Source of the DNA: an uncultured Pseudodesulfovibrio sp.
GTDB taxonomy: Bacteria; Desulfobacterota; Desulfovibrionia; Desulfovibrionales; Desulfovibrionaceae
Direction of reading: 5' to 3'
DNA: 64,000 nt
Assembly: GCF_963675635.1 (NCBI RefSeq)
Contig: NZ_OY776488.1
Span: 2,376,001 to 2,440,000, forward strand
Below the pieces are notes generated by a model. The model was not told the origin of the DNA and did no database searches. It saw only the letters and a program-made list of their open reading frames with translations. A program made the position numbers and the translations under genes. Positions 30,281 through 39,058 of the stretch are shown here, piece after piece (position 1 is the first letter of the stretch; each line of letters begins with the position of its first letter).

Positions 30281-31078
30281 ATGAAAGCCACGCTGAAAGC
30301 GTTGTATTGTTTTCTGCTCACCCTCTCTCTGACAGTTTTTTCCAGTGGTTTGGCTTGGGCAGGGGAATCTCTGTATCAATATTCCACGATCGATGCGCTG
30401 CTGGCCGGCCTCTATGACGGAGAGCAGACCATCAAGGAACTTATGTTTCAGGGAGATTTCGGCCTTGGGACACTGAACGGGCTCGACGGCGAGCTGGTCG
30501 TGCTGGATGGCACACCGTATCACATCAGTGCAGGTGGTGTTGCCGCGATCCCGCCAGATACTGCAAAAACCCCCTTTGCCACTGTCTCTTTTTTCCAGGA
30601 AGACACCATTCTCAAACTTAACCGTATTGAATCATTGCACGCACTGAATGAAGCGGTAACCCAAGGGCTGCCTTCAAAAAACGATTTCTACGCCATCCGT
30701 ATCGACGGACGTTTCTCCTTTGTCAAAGCGCGAGCCATTCCAAAACAGAACCCGCCCTACGAACAATTGAAGGACGCGGTCAGACATCAGGTTGTTGTCC
30801 AGTTTACGGGTGAAGGCACACTGGTGGGCTATTACTCGCCTTCCTTTGTCAAAGGCGTCAACGTCCCCGGCTATCACTGGCATTTCATCACCAAAGACCG
30901 GACAGGTGGCGGCCATGTCCTGGATTGTTCATTTGAGCCCACGAATGCACGACTGGATTCATTGAATGCTTTTACCGTCAAACTTCCTGAATCCCGTGAG
31001 TTCAGCGAACTTGATTTGTCGGGAGACAAGAGCAAGGAGTTGGACAAAGTGGAAAAGGATTCCGTAAAAAAAGAATAA
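30281..31078 (+). CDS. Alpha-acetolactate decarboxylase with signal peptide
   Basis: A 265-residue protein with a signal peptide (cleavage probably after AWA at residue 27), followed by a full acetolactate decarboxylase domain: YQYSTIDALLAGLYDG, GDFGLGTLNGLDGE, and the zinc site His199-X-His201-X10-His212 in GYHWHFITKDRTGGGHVLD. The His spacing is exactly that of characterised BudA/AlsD enzymes. The enzyme turns alpha-acetolactate into acetoin. Known bacterial forms are cytoplasmic or, in some Bacilli, exported; here the signal peptide points to the periplasm, where the source of acetolactate is unclear. The tail after residue 240 is charged and probably disordered. Confidence 0.88.
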   Translation: MKATLKALYCFLLTLSLTVFSSGLAWAGESLYQYSTIDALLAGLYDGEQTIKELMFQGDFGLGTLNGLDGELVVLDGTPYHISAGGVAAIPPDTAKTPFATVSFFQEDTILKLNRIESLHALNEAVTQGLPSKNDFYAIRIDGRFSFVKARAIPKQNPPYEQLKDAVRHQVVVQFTGEGTLVGYYSPSFVKGVNVPGYHWHFITKDRTGGGHVLDCSFEPTNARLDSLNAFTVKLPESREFSELDLSGDKSKELDKVEKDSVKKE

Positions 31079-31147
31079 AAACAATTTAATACAAACCCAC
31101 GGGTTCACTGACGACATCGAAACCGTATACAGGGAGCTGTCTCAAAG

Positions 31148-32110
31148 ATGCGTATTCTCATGCTCGCCATCAACGATCCCGCCGGAACGGCCATCCAGTT
31201 CACCAAGGCCATTAATCGGCACACACACCATTCAGCGCGCCTTGTCACGCTGGAAAGCCGATATACTCATTCATGGGAAACTGACCTGCACATCCCCGAT
31301 CTCGGCCCGGACGGCATGGAGGAAGTGGCGATTCTCATGCAAGAGGCCGATGTTTTCCATTTCCACATGACCTGTGACGAAAACCAGGCTTTCGGACACC
31401 TATTGCCTGCCGACTTTATTCAGGGCAAACGCATTGTCCACCACCATCACGGACATCATGACTTTCGCTCCAACCCTGAATCGTTTCGTAGCAAATACGC
31501 ATCACTGGGCCGAAGAAACCTGCTCGTGTCCACACCGGACCTCATGAAACTACTCCCGGAAGCCCGATGGCAACCAAACCTCGTTCCCATTGACGACCCG
31601 TTGCTCAAGCCCATGTGGGGCCGCTTCGATGACCCGGGGCAGCTCAAGATCTGCCACTCGCCGACCCGCAAGGATCTCAAAAACACTGATGAGTTTCTGG
31701 ACGTCGTCAACTCCATCAACAAGCGAAAGGTCCATTTGGCCGTCGATCTCATTGATGATGTTCCCAACACGGAATGTCTGGCCCGGAAACGGCGGAATCA
31801 TGTCCTCTTCGATCACATGCAGGGATATTATGGCGTCTCCAGTCTGGAAGGCCTCTCGCAGGGACTGGCGGTTATCGCCGGTCTCGATGAATGGAATCGC
31901 GCCCGCATAACAGAGTTTGCAGGAACAGACGACCTCCCGTGGACAGTGGCCCGCACAAAAGACGAGCTTGAGGAAAGACTCCTTGAGTTTGCCTTTAACC
32001 GCCCAGCCTGCGAGGCGGCTGGGAACAAGGGACGTGAATTCATGGAAACACGATGGTCCGACAAGCGAGTGGTTGATCACCTCGTTGAATTCTATGAATC
32101 TCTTCAGTAG
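31148..32110 (+). CDS. Glycosyltransferase-like protein (GT-B type)
   Basis: A 320-residue cytosolic protein with a Rossmann-like N-terminus (MRILMLAINDPAGTAIQF) and a C-terminal half with YYGVSSLEGLSQGLAVIAGL, the usual donor-site region of GT-B glycosyltransferases (compare the EGxxxGxP motif of family 4). It carries a notable His cluster HHHHGHHDF near residue 98-106. It is shorter than most GT4 enzymes. Acceptor and donor are unknown, and no other sugar gene is adjacent. Confidence 0.72.
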   Translation: MRILMLAINDPAGTAIQFTKAINRHTHHSARLVTLESRYTHSWETDLHIPDLGPDGMEEVAILMQEADVFHFHMTCDENQAFGHLLPADFIQGKRIVHHHHGHHDFRSNPESFRSKYASLGRRNLLVSTPDLMKLLPEARWQPNLVPIDDPLLKPMWGRFDDPGQLKICHSPTRKDLKNTDEFLDVVNSINKRKVHLAVDLIDDVPNTECLARKRRNHVLFDHMQGYYGVSSLEGLSQGLAVIAGLDEWNRARITEFAGTDDLPWTVARTKDELEERLLEFAFNRPACEAAGNKGREFMETRWSDKRVVDHLVEFYESLQ

Positions 32111-32191
32111 CGCCTCTGATTCTCACACGCCTTTGCCATTTGCAGCTGATTTGCGTATATCTCGGTGATCAAATTTCAAAGAAGGACTTGC

Positions 32192-32845
32192 ATGGTAAAA
32201 ATTATCGGGAAATGGGCCGCTTTCCTGCCTTTGGGGCTGGTCGCAGCCAGCATAATGAACATGACTTACGTTCATGTCTGCGAGGCCGAAACACCTGTGC
32301 GCAACGAGTTGCGCATGAGTGTGGACTTTACGGTCCTGCCCATGGTTCTGCCTGATGGAAACGAGACTCCAGCGCAGCAGGCCATGGAATCGGACCTCGG
32401 AGAACCCGAGGCAATCAGCCCGCCCGAAGGAACCCAAGCCACTGTCATGCCGGAGCCCAGTGCTCCAGAACCCGAGATGCCAAAACCGGCACCACCCGCC
32501 CACACCGAACAGGACGCACAGATGCCGGGCAAAGTCGAAGCCATTGCCATCACTAAAACCGACACCGGATTCACCATCTCCATTCGAACAGACGTTCCCG
32601 TTGCTGACACCAGCTATATCAACCTGACTGATCCCCAGCGACTGGTCCTCGACCTGATCGGGCCGTGGGAATATCATGCCAAGAATGTCATCAGGCTGGA
32701 CGGCCTCATCAAGCACGTCGTGGTCGGCGAACACCCGGACCGCCTCCGGCTGGTGGTCCACTTCCGCACACCTCCAACCGGCCCCCTGAACCCCATTGTC
32801 ACAACCACGGACACGGTTCTGACAGCAACGGTCACGGTGCCATGA
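32192..32845 (+). CDS. AMIN domain-containing protein, membrane-anchored
   Basis: A 217-residue protein: an N-terminal membrane or signal segment (about residues 7-27), a Pro/Glu-rich linker (about 50-110), and a C-terminal AMIN domain with VEAIAITKTDTGFTISI, YINLTDPQRLVLDLIGPW and the RLRLVVHF strand. AMIN domains bind peptidoglycan and position envelope proteins. The start at 32192 follows GAAGGA; a GTG/ATG nine codons upstream would add charged residues before the membrane segment. It lies upstream of pstB with a 120-base gap. Confidence 0.8.
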   Translation: MVKIIGKWAAFLPLGLVAASIMNMTYVHVCEAETPVRNELRMSVDFTVLPMVLPDGNETPAQQAMESDLGEPEAISPPEGTQATVMPEPSAPEPEMPKPAPPAHTEQDAQMPGKVEAIAITKTDTGFTISIRTDVPVADTSYINLTDPQRLVLDLIGPWEYHAKNVIRLDGLIKHVVVGEHPDRLRLVVHFRTPPTGPLNPIVTTTDTVLTATVTVP

Positions 32846-32854
32846 CAAATACGC

Positions 32855-32873
32855 CTGTAACGCAATCGTAACA
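32855..32873 (+). promoter_or_regulatory. Candidate Pho box upstream of pstB
   Basis: CTGTAAC and TCGTAAC are direct repeats 11 bases apart, followed by AC. This resembles the PhoB binding pattern of two 7-mers with 4-base AT-richer spacers, though the spacer here is GCAA. It lies about 95 bases before pstB. Confidence 0.45.
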
Positions 32874-32965
32874 CCCGAGTCATTCTGACGTCACCGGCAA
32901 GCGGTAATCGTTGTTCGTCGTACCGCTGGTACGGCATATCTCTTTTGAACGGAGAACGAACAGAC

Positions 32966-33727
32966 ATGACAACCGCCATCAAGGTAGCTTCCGAGAGCCT
33001 CGACTTCCATTACGGAGAATTCAAGGCACTGGAAGACATCAGCATTCAATTCGAGTCGAACAGGGTCACAGCCCTTATCGGCCCGTCCGGTTGCGGCAAA
33101 TCCACATACCTGCGCTGCATCAACCGCATGAACGACCTTATTCCCGGCACTCGCGTGGATGGAAAGATGTCTCTGGACGGTGAGGACGTGTACGCAACAG
33201 GCATCGACGTCGTTTCACTGCGCCGCCGCATCGGCATGGTCTTCCAGAAACCCAACCCCTTTCCCAAATCCATTTTTGAAAACGTGGCCTACGGCCTGCG
33301 GGTCAATGGAGTGAAAGACAAGCAGTTTCTGGAGCAGAAAGTGGAAGAGAGTCTGCTTGGTGCGGCCCTGTGGGATGAAGTAAAAGATCGCCTGCAGACC
33401 TCAGCTCTTGGACTTTCCGGAGGGCAACAGCAACGACTCTGTATTGCCCGCGCTCTGGCTGTCGAACCAGAAGTCCTGCTGATGGACGAACCTGCGTCCG
33501 CATTGGACCCCATCGCCACCCAAAAGATCGAAGATCTCATCCACGAACTGAAGAAAGAGTTCACGATCATCATCGTTACTCACTCCATGCAGCAGGCTGC
33601 ACGTGTATCTGACAAAACCGCATTCTTTTACATGGGCAAACTCATCGAAGTGGACGACACCAAGGCCATGTTTACCAACCCGGCGAATAAGCAGACTGAA
33701 GATTATATTACGGGCCGTTTCGGTTAA
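32966..33727 (+). CDS. pstB: Phosphate ABC transporter ATP-binding protein PstB
   Basis: A 253-residue ABC ATPase. Walker [10 protein letters not shown] is near residues 39-47, the Q-loop follows in [11 protein letters not shown], the ABC signature is LSGGQQQRL and Walker [13 protein letters not shown]. The [11 protein letters not shown] segment and the [21 protein letters not shown] end are specific for PstB. It powers high-affinity phosphate import. The usual partners pstS, pstC and pstA are not adjacent; the gene is preceded only by the AMIN-protein gene and followed by phoU. Confidence 0.95.
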   Translation: MTTAIKVASESLDFHYGEFKALEDISIQFESNRVTALIGPSGCGKSTYLRCINRMNDLIPGTRVDGKMSLDGEDVYATGIDVVSLRRRIGMVFQKPNPFPKSIFENVAYGLRVNGVKDKQFLEQKVEESLLGAALWDEVKDRLQTSALGLSGGQQQRLCIARALAVEPEVLLMDEPASALDPIATQKIEDLIHELKKEFTIIIVTHSMQQAARVSDKTAFFYMGKLIEVDDTKAMFTNPANKQTEDYITGRFG

Positions 33728-33752
33728 GCTGGCCCCAAGGACGGAATTTTTT

Positions 33753-34418
33753 ATGGAACAACGCGCACATTTCTCCAAGAAACTTGAAGACCTCAAGATC
33801 ATGGTCCTGCGCATGGCAGCCCTGTCGGAATCCGCCGTGCACAAGGCGATCAAGGCCTACCTCGAAAATGACGCCGATCTGGCTGAAGCTGTGATCGTCG
33901 GTGATGATGTCATCAACGAGATGGAAGACGAAATAGATATCTTCAGCCTGGAACTGCTCGCTCTTGATCAGCCAATGGCCGTCGATCTGAGGACAATCAT
34001 CGGAGCCCAGCGAATCACGGTGAATCTGGAACGTCTCGGCGATGAAGCCTCCAACCTTGCACACAGAGCCATGTTCCTGTCTACCCGACCGCCCATGCCT
34101 CACAATCCGAAAATGGAAGAATTGGCAAACACCGTCACCCTCATGCTCTCCGATGCCCTCAAGGCCTACGTCGACGACGATGTCGCCCTGGCAGGTCAGG
34201 TGTGTCGCATGGACGACAAGGCTGACGATTTGAACATTGCCATTCTACGGCAGCTTGCGTCTGAAATGGTGACCGAATCACGAATAGTGGAGCGCGGCAT
34301 CCATGCTATTATCGGCGCACGTCACCTTGAACGTATCGGCGACCTCGCAACCAATGTATCTGAATCCGTCGTCTTCATCGTGGAAGGCACCAGTATGAAG
34401 CATAATTGCAGAGGATAA
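33753..34418 (+). CDS. phoU: Phosphate signalling protein PhoU
   Basis: A 221-residue all-helical protein of two similar three-helix bundles: ENDADLAEAVIVGDDVINEMEDEI and later YVDDDVALAGQVCRMDDKADDLN, each with the E/DxxxD metal-binding pattern of PhoU. PhoU links the Pst transporter to PhoR and represses the Pho regulon when phosphate is plentiful. The ATG at 33753 begins MEQRAHFSKKLEDLK, the family's usual start; longer in-frame starts read through the end of pstB. A terminator follows at 34436. Confidence 0.94.
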   Translation: MEQRAHFSKKLEDLKIMVLRMAALSESAVHKAIKAYLENDADLAEAVIVGDDVINEMEDEIDIFSLELLALDQPMAVDLRTIIGAQRITVNLERLGDEASNLAHRAMFLSTRPPMPHNPKMEELANTVTLMLSDALKAYVDDDVALAGQVCRMDDKADDLNIAILRQLASEMVTESRIVERGIHAIIGARHLERIGDLATNVSESVVFIVEGTSMKHNCRG

Positions 34419-34435
34419 CCAACCGCATTGAATGC

Positions 34436-34474
34436 AAAATCCCGGCACGGCATGAACCGTATCGGGATTTTTTT
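34436..34474. terminator. Terminator between phoU and the Hpt gene
   Basis: AATCCCG with inner ACGG pairs with CCGT and CGGGATT, followed by TTTTTTT on the plus strand and AAAA/TTTT on the other side, so it may serve both converging genes. Confidence 0.82.
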
Positions 34475-34835
34475 ACAGTGCGGCCACTTCAACAGCGAGG
34501 CGAGATATCTCTTCCTCCAATTCAGCCGCCAGCCGAATGCAGGCATCCAGATCACCACTTTTCGCTGCCACCTCCAACCGGCCCACAACGTGACGCGTAG
34601 CCCTGGCTCCGATAGAAGCGGCAACGCTCTTCAATGTGTGACTATGGAGTGCGACTTCTTCCAGCGCACCGGATTCAATACCTTCTTTAATCGAATCAAA
34701 CCGATGTTCGACTTCTTCCATGGCTCGGGGCGCGAGTATCATGACTTCGTCACGCGTCAACTCCAAAAGGTCACAGATTTCGTCAAGTTCAAGTACAGGA
34801 TATGTTCTTTCTGATGCTGTATGTGTATCTGACAT
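34473..34835 (-). CDS. Hpt domain (histidine phosphotransfer) protein
   Basis: A 120-residue single-domain Hpt protein. The phosphorylated residue is His66 in LHSHTLKSVAASIGA, the HxLKG/S motif, within a four-helix bundle. Such proteins shuttle phosphoryl groups between hybrid kinases and response regulators. The ATG at 34835 has GGAGG six bases upstream; a longer frame would add 14 residues without a ribosome binding site. No partner kinase is adjacent; the PAS kinase at 36642-38942 has no receiver domain, so it would not be a direct donor. Confidence 0.85.
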   Translation of the reverse strand: MSDTHTASERTYPVLELDEICDLLELTRDEVMILAPRAMEEVEHRFDSIKEGIESGALEEVALHSHTLKSVAASIGARATRHVVGRLEVAAKSGDLDACIRLAAELEEEISRLAVEVAAL

Positions 34836-34908
34836 CGATAGCCTCCATGAATGAAGATGCATACAACATATGACCATATGAGAAAAGGAAAAGCGGCAGG
34901 AAAAGTGC

Positions 34909-35286
34909 CTAAACAGCTTCCTGCTTCACCGTTTGCCCGGCAAACCACTGCTCATACCCCGCCCCCCAATGACACAGGCTTTCGATAACAGGCATGACGC
35001 TCTGCCCAAGATCGGTCAGCGAATACTCAACCTTGGGCGGCACCTGCGCATAGACCGTTCGCTCAACCACACCGTCGGCCTCCAGCTCGCGCAACTGCTG
35101 GGTCAACATCTTCTGCGTGATATTGGGGATTGACCGTTTCACCTCACTGAACCGCAAGGTGCCGTCATTGGCCAGTCGATGGATAATAATCGGTTTCCAC
35201 TTGCCGCCGATGACCTGCAGTGTCAACTCAACAGTACAAAAATATTTCTTGTCGCCACAAAACTTCATGGAACACTCAGTTCCCAT
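34909..35286 (-). CDS. HxlR family transcriptional regulator
   Basis: A 125-residue winged-helix regulator of the HxlR/MarR-like class: LTLQVIGGKWKPIIIHRLA, then RFSEVKRSIPNITQKMLTQQLRELEADG and the wing ERTVYAQVPPKVEYSLTDLG. The N-terminal Cys5, Cys10 and Cys17 could sense electrophiles or thiol stress, as in YodB, HypR and related proteins. It is divergent from a nitroreductase and an iron-sulfur flavoprotein gene and probably controls them through the palindromes at 35374-35391. Confidence 0.92.
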   Translation of the reverse strand: MGTECSMKFCGDKKYFCTVELTLQVIGGKWKPIIIHRLANDGTLRFSEVKRSIPNITQKMLTQQLRELEADGVVERTVYAQVPPKVEYSLTDLGQSVMPVIESLCHWGAGYEQWFAGQTVKQEAV

Positions 35287-35373
35287 AGAGAACTCCTTTT
35301 ACTCTTCCCCTCATCTCTCCGCCCATGTAATATGTGGCAAAGGGTCTGATGGTTTCCTTTTGGTGACTATAGC

Positions 35374-35391
35374 ACTTTAAAGTACGTACTT
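35374..35391. promoter_or_regulatory. Overlapping palindromes, candidate HxlR operator
   Basis: ACTTTAAAGT (35374-35383) overlaps the perfect palindrome AAGTACGTACTT (35380-35391). The site lies in the 180-base divergent promoter region between the HxlR gene and the nitroreductase gene. Confidence 0.5.
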
Positions 35392-35466
35392 GACCTTTCG
35401 CCACCATTAGCAGAATACGATGTGACAGTAAACATCGTCACACCCCACAACAGGAGGAAGAGACAT

Positions 35467-35976
35467 ATGGATATCATGGAAGCTTTGCTTACACGCAGAA
35501 GCATACGAAAATTTGAAGACAAGCCGATCCCGGATGACATGGTCAAACAGATTCTCGAGGCAGCCATGATGGCTCCGAGCGCTGGCAATGCCCAACCGTG
35601 GCAATTCATTGTCGTCAATGACCGAAACATACTGGATGGCATGGCCGGGATTCACGTACACATGAAGATGGTTACTCAGGCCGCGCTTGGAATCATTGTC
35701 TGCGCAGACCTGAGCAAAGAAAAGTATCCCGGTTACTGGGTGCAGGACTGTTCAGCCGCCATGCAGAATTTGCTGCTGGCCGCTCATGGCCTCGGTCTTG
35801 GCGCTGTCTGGACAGGAATCCACCCCGTTGAGGACAGGGTCAAGGCTTTCACCGAGATGTTCAATCTGCCCGAAAACATCATCCCCCTCGGATTTGCCCC
35901 CATTGGCTGGCCCGCTCAGCACATCAACTCAGAAAGCCGATTCCTGGAAGATCGGATTCACTACAACACCTATTAG
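35467..35976 (+). CDS. Nitroreductase family protein
   Basis: A 169-residue FMN enzyme of the nitroreductase superfamily. The start MDIMEALLTRRSIRKFEDKPIP and AAMMAPSAGNAQPWQFIVVND are the FMN-binding signature segments, and GLGLGAVWTGI near residue 115 is typical of the C-terminal half. It would reduce nitro-compounds, quinones or other electrophiles with NAD(P)H. The ATG is preceded by AGGAGG. The following flavoprotein gene begins nine bases after its stop, forming an operon under likely HxlR control. Confidence 0.92.
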   Translation: MDIMEALLTRRSIRKFEDKPIPDDMVKQILEAAMMAPSAGNAQPWQFIVVNDRNILDGMAGIHVHMKMVTQAALGIIVCADLSKEKYPGYWVQDCSAAMQNLLLAAHGLGLGAVWTGIHPVEDRVKAFTEMFNLPENIIPLGFAPIGWPAQHINSESRFLEDRIHYNTY

Positions 35977-35985
35977 GAGAATTTC

Positions 35986-36558
35986 ATGAAAGTAGTCGCT
36001 TTCAACGGATCGGCCCGCAAGGGCGGCAATACCGCAGAAATGATCAATCGCGTTTTCACGGAACTTGAAGCTGAAGGCATTGAAACAGAGCTTATTGAAC
36101 TCGGTGGCAAGAAGATGCACGGTTGCATTGCGTGCATGAAGTGCTTCAAGAACAAGGATCGCCAGTGTGCCGTGAAAAAGGACTTCGTCAATGACTGCAT
36201 TGCGGCCATGGACCAAGCCGACGGCATCATTCTCGGCTCCCCTACGTATTTTGCGACCATTACCACAGAAATGAGTGCACTCATTGACCGGGCCGGAATG
36301 GTCAGCCGAGCCAATGGCGACATGTTTGCCCGCAAGGTTGGCGCAGGCGTGGTCGCTGCACGACGAGGTGGGGCCATCCAGACATTCAATACCTTGAACG
36401 CCTTCTTCTTCATCGGACAGATGATCGTTCCCGGCTCCCGCTACTGGAACATGGGCTTTGGCATGGATAAGGGAGATGTGACACAAGATGCAGAAGCCAT
36501 GGAGACCATGGAGATTCTCGGCAAGAACATGGCATGGCTCATGAAAAAAACCGTATAA
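35986..36558 (+). CDS. Iron-sulfur flavoprotein-like NADPH-dependent FMN reductase family protein
   Basis: A 190-residue flavodoxin-fold protein with the FMN phosphate loop FNGSARKGGNT and the aromatic GSPTYFATITTEMSALIDR. Cysteines 47, 50, 53 and 61 (CIACMKC...C) form the compact CX2CX2CX7C motif of archaeal and bacterial iron-sulfur flavoproteins, which hold FMN and a [4Fe-4S] cluster. It may pass electrons from ferredoxin to oxygen, peroxide or electrophiles, in line with the nitroreductase upstream. A perfect hairpin at 36582-36617 follows. Confidence 0.88.
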   Translation: MKVVAFNGSARKGGNTAEMINRVFTELEAEGIETELIELGGKKMHGCIACMKCFKNKDRQCAVKKDFVNDCIAAMDQADGIILGSPTYFATITTEMSALIDRAGMVSRANGDMFARKVGAGVVAARRGGAIQTFNTLNAFFFIGQMIVPGSRYWNMGFGMDKGDVTQDAEAMETMEILGKNMAWLMKKTV

Positions 36559-36581
36559 TTTTACCACATCGCCTCCATAAA

Positions 36582-36617
36582 GAACGGCGCACTCTGTCCT
36601 GACAGAGTGCGCCGTTC
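36582..36617. terminator. Long perfect hairpin between flavoprotein and histidine kinase genes
   Basis: Two 17-base perfectly complementary arms (GAACGGCGCACTCTGTC and its complement) separated by CT. There is no good T tract, so it may act as a convergent-gene barrier or a factor-assisted terminator. Confidence 0.65.
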
Positions 36618-36641
36618 GCATTGCATAAATGCAAAAAAGAT

Positions 36642-38942
36642 TTACAAGGGCAGGGTCACCACCACACTGGTCTGACCGGGAACATTCGTATCAACAAGGA
36701 TATCTCCGCCATGTGTCCGGGCGATAAGCCGTGCTGAATATGTTCCAAGACCAGACCCGCCGGGCGTATTGGCCGTTGAATATTTCTCAAAAAATGTGTC
36801 GCGAATATTCTGAGCCACTTCCCCCTGATTTCGAAGGGTCAGAGTCAAGACGTCACTGCTTTCAAGGATAATGGAAACCGAACCGGACTCCGGTGAGGCC
36901 TGCAGCGCGTTGACAATGAGATTCGAAAGCATGGAACGAAACAGCTTCTCATCAACCGTGGCAAGAAAAGCGTCCGCCTGTTGATCGGGCAGAACCTCAA
37001 TACCCACACTGATTCCCTTCCCCCGAATCTGCGGCATGGCCTCGGCCTTGATGCGCTCCACCATGCGCAACACGTCAACTTCCGACTTGTCCAGAACATA
37101 CGTGCCGCGTTCCATCTTGTAGAGGTCAAGCGAACGGTTGATGAGTTGGAGCATGGTTTCTCCGGCATCCTTGATCGTCTCAAGCATGGCATCCTGATCC
37201 GTATTCAATCCGCCTAATCGGCGAATCTCGCCTGGAAGACCAATGACAGCGCCCAAAGGTGTCTTGAGGTCATGCCGCGCCATCCGCTCCACGTCCTCAC
37301 GCAAAGCCTCCGCCAGTTTACGATCAGTAATATCCCGACCTACACCCTGAACACCAAGTTTTTCCCCTTCCTCATTGAGCAGCATGCCCAAGTGGCACTC
37401 CAGCCAGACAGTGGAGCCGTCGGCACATAAAAATTCCAAGGCCTCGGTGGTGGACGGGGCCTGTGCCGAATGCTTGGCTTCTTCCTCCAACACTGAGAGT
37501 GCATACTTGAATCGGGCGCAGGATATCGGAGTGAGAAAATCGTCAAGGAATCGTCCCAGCACATCATACCGCTTATATCCACGCACAACTTCGTCCGAGG
37601 GGCTGATGTAGGTAAACCGCAGGTCCGCATCCAACCCCCAGATGACGTCAGTCACATTCTCAGCCAGGAGGCGGTATTGCTTTTCGCGCTGCCTGAGGGC
37701 CTCCTCCATGAGCTTTCGATCCGTGATGTCCGTACCGACGCACAACAGGCCGACCATAGTCCTGTCCCGTGTCAGAACCGAATCATTGGCCCAGGCGACC
37801 CAAACTATTTCCCCGTTCTTGCGCACATTCATCATTTCATTGAAAGGATGCGCCGACGGATTTTTGAGCAGTCTGCCAAGATACCGTTTCATGGACTGGC
37901 CTTCCATGTCCTTTTTGGGGATCAGAGTGCCGATCAAGGGCTTGCCGATAAGTTCTCCATGCGCATAGCCATAGAACTGCTCGGCATACTCGTTACTGAA
38001 AACGATGTCTCCGGCCATATCGATACGAAGAATAATGGATTTCGCATTCTGCACCAGGTAGCGGTACTTTTCCCGATCGGCAAGCCGCCCCATTATCATA
38101 ACCAGGACAGCCCAGAAAGATGCCGGAACCAATATGACAGCAATAATCCCGCCCACGACAATGTAGGTCTTATAAGGCGATACCGTCCACCCGTTCTGTG
38201 GAACAGCGGCCAGTTCCCAGACTCCCATGGGGACCGGGATGTTGCGAACAAGGGGATTCATGTCAAAAACCATGGGATTGCCTGCCAACAGCATCTCTTT
38301 GGCAGGCGGAGCTTCCGGTTTGCGCAATGCAAGCAGAATTTCTGAATGTTCCGTATCGAACAATCCGACCCTTCGATAAAAGGCGTGAACATCGAGTGAA
38401 ATAACGATCTGACCCCAGTAGCGACTGTCCCCATCCGGCAACGTGACTGAAACCGGAGCAAAAAACATGATGTCTGTAACGTCCCCACTGTCCTGCCCCG
38501 GAACAATTATCTGCACCATTCCAGTTTCCTGAGCTCGCATGGACAAACCCCGTGCCAGTGTCGGCCCACTCGTCAACAGGGAGCGGCCTACAACCTGCAT
38601 GGCATTTGAAGCAGGGTACACCTGGGTAACCACGTTATCCCGAGCAAGCCAGATCGAACGAATGCTTCCGACATGAACGAGCAATCCCTTGGCCAAAGTC
38701 TGAAACAGCTTCTGTCTCATATCCGGATTCGCCTGAATCGAAGAGCGCAGCGCCGTAATCAGATGCTGCTTGGCGTCAAGCGCACCCTCAAGCTTGGCAG
38801 CAACGTCATTGATAACATGCAGAACCTCTGCCCGACTCTTTTCTGCGTGATTATCCCGGTCTGCCACATACCCAAAGGTCATGACTGCAGCCACTGCCAG
38901 TCCGGCGAGCAAGGGGATCAGATAAATGAATCGTTTGAACAT
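36642..38942 (-). CDS. PAS domain-containing sensor histidine kinase
   Basis: A 766-residue membrane kinase. Membrane helices lie at about residues 3-22 and 277-300 with a periplasmic sensor region of about 250 residues between them. Two PAS domains follow (about 312-435 and 440-560), then HisKA with the phosphoacceptor His557 in MARHDLKTPLGAVIGLP, and the HATPase domain ending in SGLGTYSARLIARTHGGDI. The ligand cannot be named. It lacks a receiver domain and no response regulator is next to it. The start at 38942 (MFKRFIYLIPLLAG) is preferred for the membrane segment; an ATG 54 bases upstream is possible and neither has a good ribosome binding site. Confidence 0.9.
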   Translation of the reverse strand: MFKRFIYLIPLLAGLAVAAVMTFGYVADRDNHAEKSRAEVLHVINDVAAKLEGALDAKQHLITALRSSIQANPDMRQKLFQTLAKGLLVHVGSIRSIWLARDNVVTQVYPASNAMQVVGRSLLTSGPTLARGLSMRAQETGMVQIIVPGQDSGDVTDIMFFAPVSVTLPDGDSRYWGQIVISLDVHAFYRRVGLFDTEHSEILLALRKPEAPPAKEMLLAGNPMVFDMNPLVRNIPVPMGVWELAAVPQNGWTVSPYKTYIVVGGIIAVILVPASFWAVLVMIMGRLADREKYRYLVQNAKSIILRIDMAGDIVFSNEYAEQFYGYAHGELIGKPLIGTLIPKKDMEGQSMKRYLGRLLKNPSAHPFNEMMNVRKNGEIVWVAWANDSVLTRDRTMVGLLCVGTDITDRKLMEEALRQREKQYRLLAENVTDVIWGLDADLRFTYISPSDEVVRGYKRYDVLGRFLDDFLTPISCARFKYALSVLEEEAKHSAQAPSTTEALEFLCADGSTVWLECHLGMLLNEEGEKLGVQGVGRDITDRKLAEALREDVERMARHDLKTPLGAVIGLPGEIRRLGGLNTDQDAMLETIKDAGETMLQLINRSLDLYKMERGTYVLDKSEVDVLRMVERIKAEAMPQIRGKGISVGIEVLPDQQADAFLATVDEKLFRSMLSNLIVNALQASPESGSVSIILESSDVLTLTLRNQGEVAQNIRDTFFEKYSTANTPGGSGLGTYSARLIARTHGGDILVDTNVPGQTSVVVTLPL

Positions 38943-39058
38943 GGTGGCTAGAGTCCGTGATAGAGATAAGGTTGCACGACAACTTCGCGGCACCATAGCA
39001 AAAGTACCGTCAAAGTGAAACGCATTCCAGAACGTCTACCGAGAGGGAATCAGGGGGA

